From NCBI GenBank assembly GCA_900555215.1, contig USKR01000106.1, positions 1 through 5,443 on the forward strand: 5,443 bases of DNA, in the 5' to 3' direction. Positions within the stretch are counted from its first letter, which is position 1. Each line of letters begins with the position of its first letter. A model generated the notes under the pieces. That model was not told where the DNA came from. It saw only the letters and a list, made by a program, of their open reading frames with translations, and ran no database searches. This stretch comes from an uncultured Ruminococcus sp. GTDB lineage: Bacteria > Bacillota > Clostridia > Lachnospirales > Lachnospiraceae. The translations under genes were made by a program, and so were the position numbers. Positions 1 to 5,443 of the stretch are shown piece after piece.

Positions 1-368
1 TGAAAGATGAGTACGATGATCCCCAGCACGCTGACAGATGCCGATCCGAACAGGATTGCCCCAAGGCCCGTACCTGTCATGTGGGAGCAGCTCCCGGTGA
101 CGGACGGGATCTTCAGCGATGAGATCACAAATATAAATGCCCCTGACATTGCGATCAAGGTCAGGTTCCTCCGGTTAGTTTTTATTTTTTTCTTCAGGGA
201 AATAAAGCCCGCGATCAGAAACGGCAGGCAGATGGCTCCCCATGCCACACAGTAACCTGCGGGCAGGTATCCCTCCATGATGTGCATCGCGTTCACTGTC
301 GGCGCGACGGCGAACAGTAAGGCAAACGCGACAGATGCCTTTAACAGAAGTTTCTCTCGTTTTGTCAT
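1..368 (-). CDS. cbiM: CbiM, cobalt ECF transporter substrate-binding membrane subunit (5' part only, runs off the left edge)
   Basis: Only the first 122 codons are present; the family is usually roughly 220-250 residues, so the 3' half lies outside the window. CbiM is the integral-membrane metal-binding component of the CbiMNQO cobalt importer. Residues 1-27 look like a signal peptide: basic MTKREK, a hydrophobic core (about 8-22), then VNA before MHIMEG, a credible signal peptidase I site. Cleavage would expose Met-His at the N terminus. In the related NikM, the N-terminal Met-His and a later His bind the metal; the later His corresponds here to His96 in the motif CSHMTGTGLG, inside the hallmark KIPSVTGSCSH region (86-96). 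Hydrophobic segments lie near 40-57, 69-84 and 100-122. The ATG at 368 has an AGGAG site (379-383) 10 nt upstream. A cobalamin riboswitch lies in the leader, consistent with B12-repressed cobalt uptake. cbiN, cbiQ and cbiO would be expected next, beyond the edge. Confidence 0.95.
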   Translation of the reverse strand, partial: MTKREKLLLKASVAFALLFAVAPTVNAMHIMEGYLPAGYCVAWGAICLPFLIAGFISLKKKIKTNRRNLTLIAMSGAFIFVISSLKIPSVTGSCSHMTGTGLGAILFGSASVSVLGIIVLIF

Positions 369-470
369 TTTCTTTTCTCTCCTTTTTGCAGCTTTTCTGA
401 AATATTTCCAGGCGCCGCAAAACAGGAAAGCAGTCTGCAGCATACTCCTGGTCATATCCCCGTAACCTCC
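369..470 (-). promoter_or_regulatory. Expression platform between the cobalamin riboswitch and cbiM
   Basis: This is the roughly 100-nt leader between aptamer helix P1 and the cbiM start. It has no GC-rich hairpin followed by a U-run on the minus strand, so control of translation looks more likely than termination. The cbiM ribosome binding site (AGGAGAG, 377-383) can pair over 7 bp, with one G-U, with CUUUCCU encoded at 424-430. An overlapping imperfect stem would join GCAG...CUUU.CUG to CAG.AAAGCUGC immediately next to the binding site. A short CCAGG/CCTGG pair (447-451 with 408-412) is also possible. These pairings were found by eye; no folding energy was computed, and which one is the ligand-bound state is not known. 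Confidence 0.5.
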
Positions 471-657
471 CAGATCCATTTAAAAGCGAATATTCTGGCT
501 CAGGCATCAACGCGTACACTCCGCCTTCCCACAGATCGCTCCGCAGTGACCTCTGTCTCTGAGACAGAATGGAATGCCGCTCCGCCATTACAGCAACGGG
601 TATTGCGCAGGATTTACACCTGACTTCCTCGTACCTTTTAAATGTATGCCGGATCTG
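471..657 (-). promoter_or_regulatory. Cobalamin (adenosylcobalamin-class) riboswitch aptamer upstream of cbiM
   Basis: Read on the minus strand, the conserved blocks occur in the expected order. AGGTGTAAATCC appears first (about 611-622), then CCCGTTGCTGTAA matching the CCCGCxACTGTAA block (about 588-600). A variable arm follows with a perfect hairpin (553-558 with 562-567, CTGTCT/AGACAG). Next come GTCACTG (about 543-549), GGGAAGGC (about 524-531), and a B12 box of the GCCTGAGCCAGAA type (486-505). Closing helix P1 is striking: 477-486 and 635-644 are perfectly complementary over 10 bp. A further 6 bp (471-476 with 652-657, CAGATC/GATCTG) extend it across a 7-nt bulge. It sits directly ahead of cbiM, the classic target of B12 feedback. 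Exact ends are by eye. Confidence 0.93.
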
Positions 658-724
658 GATATCTATGTGAAATGCACCTGGCAGAATCTTTCTCTGCCGC
701 AGCGCATGACACAACATATATGAT

Positions 725-1252
725 TTAGTATTCAATCCCTCTTCTTGCCAGGATGCCCTGATCAAAGGGATGCTTTACTTTTCGTATTTCTGAAACATAG
801 TCCGCCAGAGCTGTCAGCTCCGGTGCGGGATCTCTTCCGGTCAGGACTATCTCCAGCGCTTCCGGCTTCCCTGCCAGAAATTCAAGCGCCTCTTCCCTGT
901 CGATCAGCCCATACCGGTATGCTGCCATAAACTCGTCGATGACAAGCACCCGGAACTCTCCGCCTGAGACCCTCTTCTTAATATGGTCCCACAGATCTCC
1001 GTACATCTGCCGGACCTCTTCTTTTTCTTTCTCTGTCAGAGTGTTAAAAAAGCCGTATGACCGCTTCAGGTGGATCACCTCGATCTCGGGCACTGAATCC
1101 AGGACCTTCAGCTCCCCGGAGTCTTCGTTCTTAAGAAAGCGGGCAAACAGGACCTTCATCCCACAGCCCGCAGCCCGCGCCGCAAGCCCGATGGCTGCTG
1201 TGGTCTTCCCTTTTCCGTCTCCGCAGTAAATGTGGATCATTCCCTGCTCCAT
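725..1252 (-). CDS. cobO: Cob(I)yrinic acid a,c-diamide adenosyltransferase (CobO/BtuR/CobA family)
   Basis: The enzyme transfers the 5'-deoxyadenosyl group of ATP to the Co(I) centre of a corrinoid in the cytoplasm, making the adenosyl form used in later B12 steps. The 175-residue length is close to normal for the family. The ATP-binding P-loop GDGKGKTT is at residues 11-18, a Walker-B-like VLVIDEF at 102-108 and LTGRDPAP at 137-144. The family C-terminal signature of ADYVSE then KHPFDQGI with a terminal GIEY runs from about 150 to 175. The ATG at 1252 is preceded by GGGAGG (1259-1264) at a 6-nt spacing, which favours it over the Met at residue 5. It follows cbiG-cobK after a 181-bp gap carrying a likely promoter, and the cbiM riboswitch begins about 70 bp past its stop. 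CobO needs its substrate as Co(I), so a separate reductase is required. The family also serves corrinoid salvage. Confidence 0.96.
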   Translation of the reverse strand: MEQGMIHIYCGDGKGKTTAAIGLAARAAGCGMKVLFARFLKNEDSGELKVLDSVPEIEVIHLKRSYGFFNTLTEKEKEEVRQMYGDLWDHIKKRVSGGEFRVLVIDEFMAAYRYGLIDREEALEFLAGKPEALEIVLTGRDPAPELTALADYVSEIRKVKHPFDQGILARRGIEY

Positions 1253-1433
1253 GCCTGTCCTCCCTTTCCGCCGGATCGAGCAGCAGCCTTGAATTTACCG
1301 CCGCTTCTCCTCCAACTGATTTTTTATTTTATCACAGGCTCTCCCCACACACAATCTATTCTAAGATTTTTATCCATTCTTTTTTGTAATATTTTTGGAT
1401 TTATTTTATAAAATACAGATATTTCAGCCGCTT
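1253..1433 (-). other. AT-rich intergenic region between cbiG-cobK and cobO
   Basis: This 181-bp gap is strikingly AT-rich from about 1320 to 1425, unlike the GC-rich genes on both sides. It holds a perfect 12-bp palindrome ATTTTATAAAAT (1403-1414), just past the cbiG-cobK stop, and a candidate promoter (1326-1354). I see no GC-rich hairpin with a U-run, so there is no evident intrinsic terminator for cbiG-cobK. The roughly 65-nt leader nearest cobO is GC-richer and contains a second GGAGGAG-like stretch (about 1308-1314) with no start codon behind it. I found no tRNA or riboswitch blocks here. Confidence 0.6.
1326..1354 (-). promoter_or_regulatory. Candidate sigma-70/sigma-A promoter for cobO (extended -10)
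   Basis: On the minus strand a TAAAAT -10 (1326-1331, 5 of 6 to TATAAT) carries the extended -10 dinucleotide TG one base upstream (1333-1334). Exactly 17 bp upstream lies TTGTGT (1349-1354), which keeps the TTG core of the -35 box. Transcription would begin near 1319, about 65 nt ahead of the cobO start. Being in the only sizeable AT-rich gap upstream of cobO supports it. Such matches arise by chance in AT-rich DNA, so this is a prediction. Confidence 0.55.
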
Positions 1434-3434
1434 TCATTCCATTTTCACCTGTTCCAGCAGGATTTCCTTCGTCCTCTCCAGGGTCTCTCCCGACTCCTCC
1501 GGCCTTCCGATGACCACGAGCACAGATCCCGCCTGCCGGGCCGCTTCCAGCTTTTCCGCAAAGCCTCCTGCTTTTCCCGACTCCTTTGTGACGAAATACG
1601 CCGCGTCTGTATACCGGAGCAGGGCCAGGTTCATTTCCCGGGAAAACGGTCCCTGCATGGCGATGAGATGCCGCCCCTGAAAGCCCAGTTTTGCGCTCTC
1701 TTCCACTGCTTCCGGCGTGGAAAGCACTCTGGCGAAACACCGGTCCTGGTAACCATCGATCTCTGTGTACAGCCGGAGCTCTTTGCTTCCGGTAGCGATC
1801 AGGATATTGCCCTGCGTAGTTTTCAGATAGTCCACTGCCTGCCTGACAGAATCCACCACGATCATCTCACCGTATCCGTCCGCTCCTGTCCGTTTCTGCT
1901 CCCCCTGCCTGTCCCCGGATCCTTCCACACTCACGTATGTTCCGGGATTTCCGGCCTCCTCCCGCAGGCACCTCACATACCGCACTCCTGTCCCGCCGCA
2001 TGCGGCGCGGATATTTTCTGTGGCAGCAATGGCAAAGGGATGGGTCGCATCGATCACCAGACGGAGGTCCTTCTCCTTCAGGAAGCCCTCGATCTGCTCC
2101 TGATCCATCCTCCCGGACAACACCCGGATCCCCGGATGCTCCCCCAGGATCTCTTTCCCGTATTCCGTGGCGGTGCTGACATAACAGCCCATACCGATCT
2201 CCGCCGCATACTCCGCAAGCAGCCGCCCTTCGGTGGTCCCGGCAAAGATCAGGACGTCCGGTGCCTCTTTTTTCCTCTCAGCCTCTGGACCGAAATCCAG
2301 GATCACCGGCATCCTGACCAGTGCGCTGGTCATAGACTCTCCAATCCGCTTCCCCTGGATCAGCGTTCCTCCTTTTCCGCACAGAAGGGCAGCCCTCTCG
2401 CACACATTATCCACGCCTGCGGTGCGCTCTACAAAATCCGACCGGGACGTGACTTCCCGGATCTCTCTCAGCTCTTCCGCTGTGTAGACGGCGAACGGGA
2501 TCCTGTACTTTTCCGCCAGTGCGTGCAGGGCTGGTTCCTCCTTTTTCAGGTCAATGCTTGCCAGCGCCTGCACCTGTCCCAGCACAAGCCCATGCTCTGC
2601 AAGCGCGCTCTTAAGCCCGGACTCCAAAAGTTCCTCTGAGATTCCCCTGCGGCATCCAATCCCTGCTGTCACATTCCTCGGGCGCAGAAGGAGCGTCCCC
2701 TCTTCCGGCTCCCTGGCGCTGTCCGCCACAAGGATCCTGTGCGGGAAGGATGCAGCCTCCTCCCAGGTTCCGCACAGGCAGATTTCCTGCGGAATCTTTC
2801 CCCTGATCTGACATCCCGGATATTCCGGAAAGAGAGCGATCCGCTCTCCCTCCAGCACTGCCGCTGAGATGGCGCGGGCTTCTTCCCTGTCTTCCAGGTA
2901 CAGCACACTTTCTTCCGCAAACACATCCACCGCGAATTTCCCCTGTACATCCGTGGCTGTCGTGATGACGGCTTCAGCTCCTGTCTCTTCCGCCAGTTCC
3001 CGGGCAATCCGCACTGCCCCGCCCACATGCCCGGACAACACCGGGATCACATACTGTCCCCTCTCATCCATCACAAGGACCGCCGGATCCGTAAATTTGT
3101 CTCTGACCCACGGGGCAATGTACCGCACCGCGATCCCTGCCGCCCCGATAAAGAGAAGGTCATACCTCCCCCAGTCTTCCCCGGCAAAAGCCCTGATATC
3201 CTCCGGCAGAGGTTGGATCTCTCCGTCCGCATACTTTTTCACAGCATAGCCGGCGCACGCCTTTCCCATGCGCCGGAGTATCCTGCATATCTTTTTGTTC
3301 AATTCTGTCCCGGTGCGGGTGAAACTGAACACCCGCATTTTCTGCTCACACTCTCCCATATTTTTCTCCGTACTGTCTTTCTCCGTACCGTCTTTTTCCA
3401 TACCGTCTTTTTTCGTACTGTCCGTTTTCCGCAC
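1434..3434 (-). CDS. cbiG-cobK: Fused cobalt-precorrin-5A hydrolase (CbiG) and precorrin-6A reductase (CobK/CbiJ)
   Basis: A 666-residue two-enzyme fusion of the cobalamin pathway. Residues about 33-368 are CbiG, which opens the delta-lactone of cobalt-precorrin-5A and releases the two-carbon fragment. Its N-terminal hallmark runs 97-140 (IGAAGIAVRYIAPWV, then VLSGHVGGA at 132-140); the C-terminal CbiG domain begins around GIGCRRG (258-264). Residues about 392-665 are the NAD(P)H-dependent 6A reductase: FAGTTEGR (397-404), IDATHPFA (461-468), ATGSKEL (547-553), MQGPFSREMN (593-602), VTKESGKAGG (615-624), VVIGRP (640-645). The two are joined by a charged linker (about 381-391). Start: the first in-frame start after a stop is GTG at 3434 (GGAG at 3440-3443, 5-nt spacing), adding a hydrophilic repeat (residues 5-24). 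ATG at 3359 (GGAG at 3366-3369, 6-nt spacing) and ATG at 3338, where CbiG homology starts, are real alternatives. It begins 35 bp after the preceding gene. Confidence 0.95.
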   Translation of the reverse strand: MRKTDSTKKDGMEKDGTEKDSTEKNMGECEQKMRVFSFTRTGTELNKKICRILRRMGKACAGYAVKKYADGEIQPLPEDIRAFAGEDWGRYDLLFIGAAGIAVRYIAPWVRDKFTDPAVLVMDERGQYVIPVLSGHVGGAVRIARELAEETGAEAVITTATDVQGKFAVDVFAEESVLYLEDREEARAISAAVLEGERIALFPEYPGCQIRGKIPQEICLCGTWEEAASFPHRILVADSAREPEEGTLLLRPRNVTAGIGCRRGISEELLESGLKSALAEHGLVLGQVQALASIDLKKEEPALHALAEKYRIPFAVYTAEELREIREVTSRSDFVERTAGVDNVCERAALLCGKGGTLIQGKRIGESMTSALVRMPVILDFGPEAERKKEAPDVLIFAGTTEGRLLAEYAAEIGMGCYVSTATEYGKEILGEHPGIRVLSGRMDQEQIEGFLKEKDLRLVIDATHPFAIAATENIRAACGGTGVRYVRCLREEAGNPGTYVSVEGSGDRQGEQKRTGADGYGEMIVVDSVRQAVDYLKTTQGNILIATGSKELRLYTEIDGYQDRCFARVLSTPEAVEESAKLGFQGRHLIAMQGPFSREMNLALLRYTDAAYFVTKESGKAGGFAEKLEAARQAGSVLVVIGRPEESGETLERTKEILLEQVKME
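3363..3422 (-). repeat. 15-bp tandem repeat, four units, in the 5' end of cbiG-cobK
   Basis: On the minus strand a purine-rich 15-bp unit of the form GAC(A/G)GTA(C/T)GGAGAAA is repeated four times without spacing. Read in frame it gives DSTKK, DGMEK, DGTEK and DSTEK. Two more degenerate units (about 3423-3449) extend it across the GTG start into the intergenic space. Two of the four units contain GGAG, which can act as a ribosome binding site, and one contains an in-frame ATG (3401). Because the period is a multiple of three, gain or loss of units keeps the frame and would only change the length of the extension or the spacing of start signals. Confidence 0.8.
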
Positions 3435-3469
3435 TGCCTCTCCATACTGTTCTGTCTGGTACTGTTATT

Positions 3470-4516
3470 TTACGGGCAGTGTACCAGATCCGCCTGCATC
3501 TGAAAGTCTTTCTTCTTTATATGAAATACAGCTCTCCACTCTGCCCGGTCCACAGGCCCGAACCGCAGGGATGAATACGCAGACCTCACATTTGGGCTTT
3601 TCCCGCCTTCCATCGCATACATCGGGACAAGCACAGTACTGGATGCAAGGACCGAAGGATCTGCATCGTTATCCCCCGCCCCTTTCCTGCGGGGCTGGTC
3701 CTCTCTCTCGCAGTCCTGTATGGTCAGTTCCTCCGGCGTAATATCCGGCTCCACTGTGTAAGTGATCTCCTGATAACAGGAAGGAAATTCCAGATCGTTG
3801 CCCGGACCTCCCCAGTCTCTTTCATGTTTTCCTGCTTCACAGGAGAGGATCGTCAGAGTATAGGTATCGCCGGACACGGGGTGGATCAGCTGTATTTTTC
3901 TTTCCTGCTTTTTTCCATCTCCCATTTTTCCCGATACGTCCCACGTTCCGTCCGATAAGTCTGTCACAAAATGTGCCGCAGTCACGGGCTGTTTTCGGGG
4001 AACAAGGACACATTCCAGCTTCCCGGGCTTCAGGACCGGAGTCCCGTCCCATTCAAAACAATTTCTGTGGAAGACCCATCCGTATTCCCTGCTGCATCCG
4101 TATACTTCCATCAGGGTCTCTGTCTCCGGGTCCTTATCCCTGTCCGGCAGCAGCGGATTCCATACGGTGCCGCACCCGAATGTACCTTTCAGGCGGGCTT
4201 CATCCAGCGATAATAAAACGTCGAAATGTCCGCCGAACGGAGACTCGTTCTCCGCCTGCTCCAGCTCTTCATCCGACAGATCCTGATATTCCCTGTCTTT
4301 CCATTTTTCCATATATTCTGAAATATCCGGCAGAGGCACGCATATGCACAGATCAAGGACAGCCCCTTCCTGTCCTACATATACTGCGGGGATGCGCACT
4401 TTTTTATTCTCCCATGCCAGCATATCCCCTTCCGCAGCCCCATGCACAGGGATCTTGGCCAGGGGCGCTCCCGCCTTCCTGTCATCCCAGAAATTCGTTC
4501 CAAAATATACTTCCAT
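3470..4516 (-). CDS. Conserved-looking protein of unknown function (348 residues)
   Basis: I do not recognise a named family. The product looks cytoplasmic, acidic and soluble, with no signal peptide or membrane segment. Visible features are an N-terminal FGTNFWDD (5-12), an RIPAVYVG strand followed by VLDLCICVP (41-61), and a Glu-rich helix (about 64-92). An aromatic stretch around EYGWVFHRNCFEWDG lies at 144-158. A TYTLTILSCE strand is at 218-227, a charged, probably disordered segment at about 268-287, and a C-terminal block of SSLRFGPVDRAEWRAVF at 315-331. Ten cysteines are scattered without a CxxC pair. The mix of beta strands and conserved-looking aromatics suggests a multi-domain beta-rich protein, by impression only. 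The start is secure: GGAGGA (4524-4529) lies 7 nt before the ATG. It lies 66 bp after the flavodoxin-ferredoxin gene and 35 bp before cbiG-cobK, so co-transcription is likely, but a role in B12 synthesis is not shown. Confidence 0.85.
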   Translation of the reverse strand: MEVYFGTNFWDDRKAGAPLAKIPVHGAAEGDMLAWENKKVRIPAVYVGQEGAVLDLCICVPLPDISEYMEKWKDREYQDLSDEELEQAENESPFGGHFDVLLSLDEARLKGTFGCGTVWNPLLPDRDKDPETETLMEVYGCSREYGWVFHRNCFEWDGTPVLKPGKLECVLVPRKQPVTAAHFVTDLSDGTWDVSGKMGDGKKQERKIQLIHPVSGDTYTLTILSCEAGKHERDWGGPGNDLEFPSCYQEITYTVEPDITPEELTIQDCEREDQPRRKGAGDNDADPSVLASSTVLVPMYAMEGGKSPNVRSAYSSLRFGPVDRAEWRAVFHIKKKDFQMQADLVHCP

Positions 4517-4555
4517 GAAGCATTCCTCCTCCGTCCTTCCTGTCCTGTCAGGCCC

Positions 4556-4569
4556 CCTGCCATGGCAGG
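4556..4569. repeat. 14-bp perfect palindrome between the ferredoxin and unknown genes
   Basis: CCTGCCATGGCAGG reads the same on both strands and lies in the 66-bp gap between the two genes. It has no U-run after it in the direction of transcription, so it does not look like an intrinsic terminator. It could be a protein-binding site, an RNA hairpin that protects a processed end, or chance. Confidence 0.6.
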
Positions 4570-4582
4570 CCTTTCTGTCTTC

Positions 4583-5350
4583 TCAGAAGAGACCTTCTGC
4601 CTTCTCATGACACAGGTATCTTCTCTTTCCAACCGTATGTTTCCCATACTCTACCGCCTCTTCGGGACAGACCGATATGCACGCCATGCAGTGGGTACAC
4701 TTTTTTCCCCATTCCGGTCTTCCGTTTACAAGGCGGATATTGTTCAGCACACAGCTCTTCACACATTTCCCGCAGGAGATACACGCATCCGTGGCATAAA
4801 ACTTTTTTGACTTCACAAGAAAACCATAGAACCCTGCATTTAGCAGCCCGCTGCTCTTAATCCGGTCCAGAACTCCCGGCTTTACCTCAGGGAAATCCTG
4901 CTCTTCGCGGATGTATCCGGCACCCTCCTTCAGACATCTCACAGCGTTCTCTATAAGTATCCGGCATTTGTTTTTCCCTGGCACTGAAAACAGAGCCACA
5001 TAATTTTCCGGCATGACTACTTCCATCATCCCTTTGTAATGAAATCCCTTTTCTTTACAGAAAGCGGCAATTTTTTCTCCTGCATTACCCGTCTCCGCCC
5101 CGCATGTAAGGACAAAATAAGCATCTCTCGTTCCTGAGAATCGGGACTTTCTGATAAATTCCTCAAAGATTCTCGGCAGCTGCCAGCAGTATGTCGGACT
5201 GACAAACACCCATGGACTCTGCGAGGAAAAATCGCCTCTTTTTCCCTCCTTGATATAAACACCCGCGTCCCGGATCTCATCACCTGTCTCAGAGGCGGTC
5301 ACCTCTGCCGCATAACGGCTGTTTCCTGTACCTGAAAAATATATCACCAT
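4583..5350 (-). CDS. EFR1-type flavodoxin / 2[4Fe-4S] ferredoxin fusion protein
   Basis: A 255-residue cytoplasmic electron-transfer protein. The N-terminal half is a flavodoxin fold: the FMN phosphate loop SGTGNS (6-11), the PTYCW loop (52-56) and TCGAETGN (82-89), both placed where flavodoxins contact the isoalloxazine ring. The C-terminal part carries two ferredoxin motifs: cluster I Cys190-193-196-200 and cluster II Cys218-221-224-228 followed by Pro. Cluster I lacks the usual Pro after its last Cys (CVLNN). This architecture matches the EFR1 family common in anaerobic Clostridia, whose members are mostly uncharacterised. The ATG at 5350 has GGAGGAG (5364-5370) upstream at a longish 13-nt spacing; no better in-frame start exists. 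It lies 34 bp after the stop of the edge gene and 66 bp before the unknown gene. Its place in a B12 locus suggests electron supply to corrinoid or cobalt reduction, an inference only. Confidence 0.92.
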   Translation of the reverse strand: MVIYFSGTGNSRYAAEVTASETGDEIRDAGVYIKEGKRGDFSSQSPWVFVSPTYCWQLPRIFEEFIRKSRFSGTRDAYFVLTCGAETGNAGEKIAAFCKEKGFHYKGMMEVVMPENYVALFSVPGKNKCRILIENAVRCLKEGAGYIREEQDFPEVKPGVLDRIKSSGLLNAGFYGFLVKSKKFYATDACISCGKCVKSCVLNNIRLVNGRPEWGKKCTHCMACISVCPEEAVEYGKHTVGKRRYLCHEKAEGLF

Positions 5351-5384
5351 ATCAGCGCACCTGCTCCTCCCGGCCTTCCATAAT

Positions 5385-5443
5385 TCATTCCGCTACGTCC
5401 TCCAGCTGGAACCGGATCACTTTCTCAAGATCCTTCAGCATCA
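5385..5443 (-). CDS. 3' end of an unidentified gene (runs off the right edge)
   Basis: The reading frame is open from the window edge to a TGA at 5385-5387 and encodes 18 residues ending FQLEDVAE; the other two minus-strand frames here stop early. The stop lies 34 bp before the flavodoxin-ferredoxin start, as expected for the preceding gene of the same operon. The tail is too short to identify. An ATG is the first complete codon, so a chance ORF cannot be excluded. Confidence 0.5.
   Translation of the reverse strand, partial: MLKDLEKVIRFQLEDVAE

Noticed and set aside
680..698. 6-bp hairpin (GGCAGA/TCTGCC) after cobO as a terminator
   Set aside because: The stem is short and no U-run follows on the minus strand, so intrinsic termination is not supported.
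686..714. Possible promoter ahead of the riboswitch (TTGTGT, 17 bp, AAAGAT)
   Set aside because: The spacing and position are right, but each box matches only about 3 of 6 consensus bases and the -10 region overlaps the hairpin; too weak to annotate. A promoter for cbiM must lie nearby or upstream of cobO.
175..765. Minus-strand open frame of 196 codons across the riboswitch and into cbiM
   Set aside because: It overlaps the conserved riboswitch and the cbiM start in another frame, and its product looks like random Cys/Arg-rich sequence.
1395..2639. Long plus-strand open frame of 414 codons
   Set aside because: It lies antisense to cbiG-cobK, is rich in His, Pro, Arg and Ser, as expected from reading a GC-rich gene backwards, and has no recognisable domain.
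3363..3449. CRISPR-like repetition
   Set aside because: The units are 15 bp, directly adjacent with no spacers, and in frame inside a gene, so this is a simple tandem repeat.
5352..5381. Nine-codon ORF (MEGREEQVR) ending just before the flavodoxin-ferredoxin ATG
   Set aside because: It could be a leader peptide for coupled translation, but it has no ribosome binding site of its own and its codons coincide with the GGAGGAG site of the real gene; chance is the simpler reading.

Overview
The window is one stretch of minus-strand genes for anaerobic (cobalt-early) cobalamin (vitamin B12) synthesis. All genes read right to left. Moderately GC-rich DNA, strong GGAGG-type ribosome binding sites, a CbiG-CobK fusion, a CbiM-type cobalt transporter and a flavodoxin/2[4Fe-4S] protein together suggest an anaerobic Clostridia member, probably Lachnospiraceae-like. 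The taxonomic guess is inference.

Layout in transcription order: (1) the last 18 codons of an unidentified gene at the right edge (5443-5385); (2) an EFR1-type flavodoxin-ferredoxin fusion (5350-4583); (3) a 348-residue protein of unknown function (4516-3470); (4) a fused cobalt-precorrin-5A hydrolase / precorrin-6A reductase, CbiG-CobK (3434-1434), with a short repeat-coded N-terminal extension; (5) an AT-rich 181-bp gap holding a good candidate promoter; (6) cob(I)yrinic acid a,c-diamide adenosyltransferase, cobO (1252-725); (7) a cobalamin riboswitch (about 657-471) and its expression platform; (8) the first 122 codons of cbiM, the cobalt-binding membrane component of an ECF cobalt transporter (368-1), which runs off the left edge.

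How the parts fit: CbiM would bring in cobalt and is placed under B12 feedback by the riboswitch. CbiG and CobK carry out ring-contraction-stage chemistry of the corrin ring. CobO adds the upper adenosyl ligand and needs the cobalt as Co(I). The flavodoxin-ferredoxin protein upstream is a plausible but unproven low-potential electron donor for such reductions. The most interesting open items are the unknown 348-residue protein, the redox protein beside the B12 genes, the 15-bp tandem repeat at the 5' end of cbiG-cobK, and the fusion of two enzymes that are not consecutive in the pathway. I saw no mobile element, CRISPR array, tRNA or rRNA.
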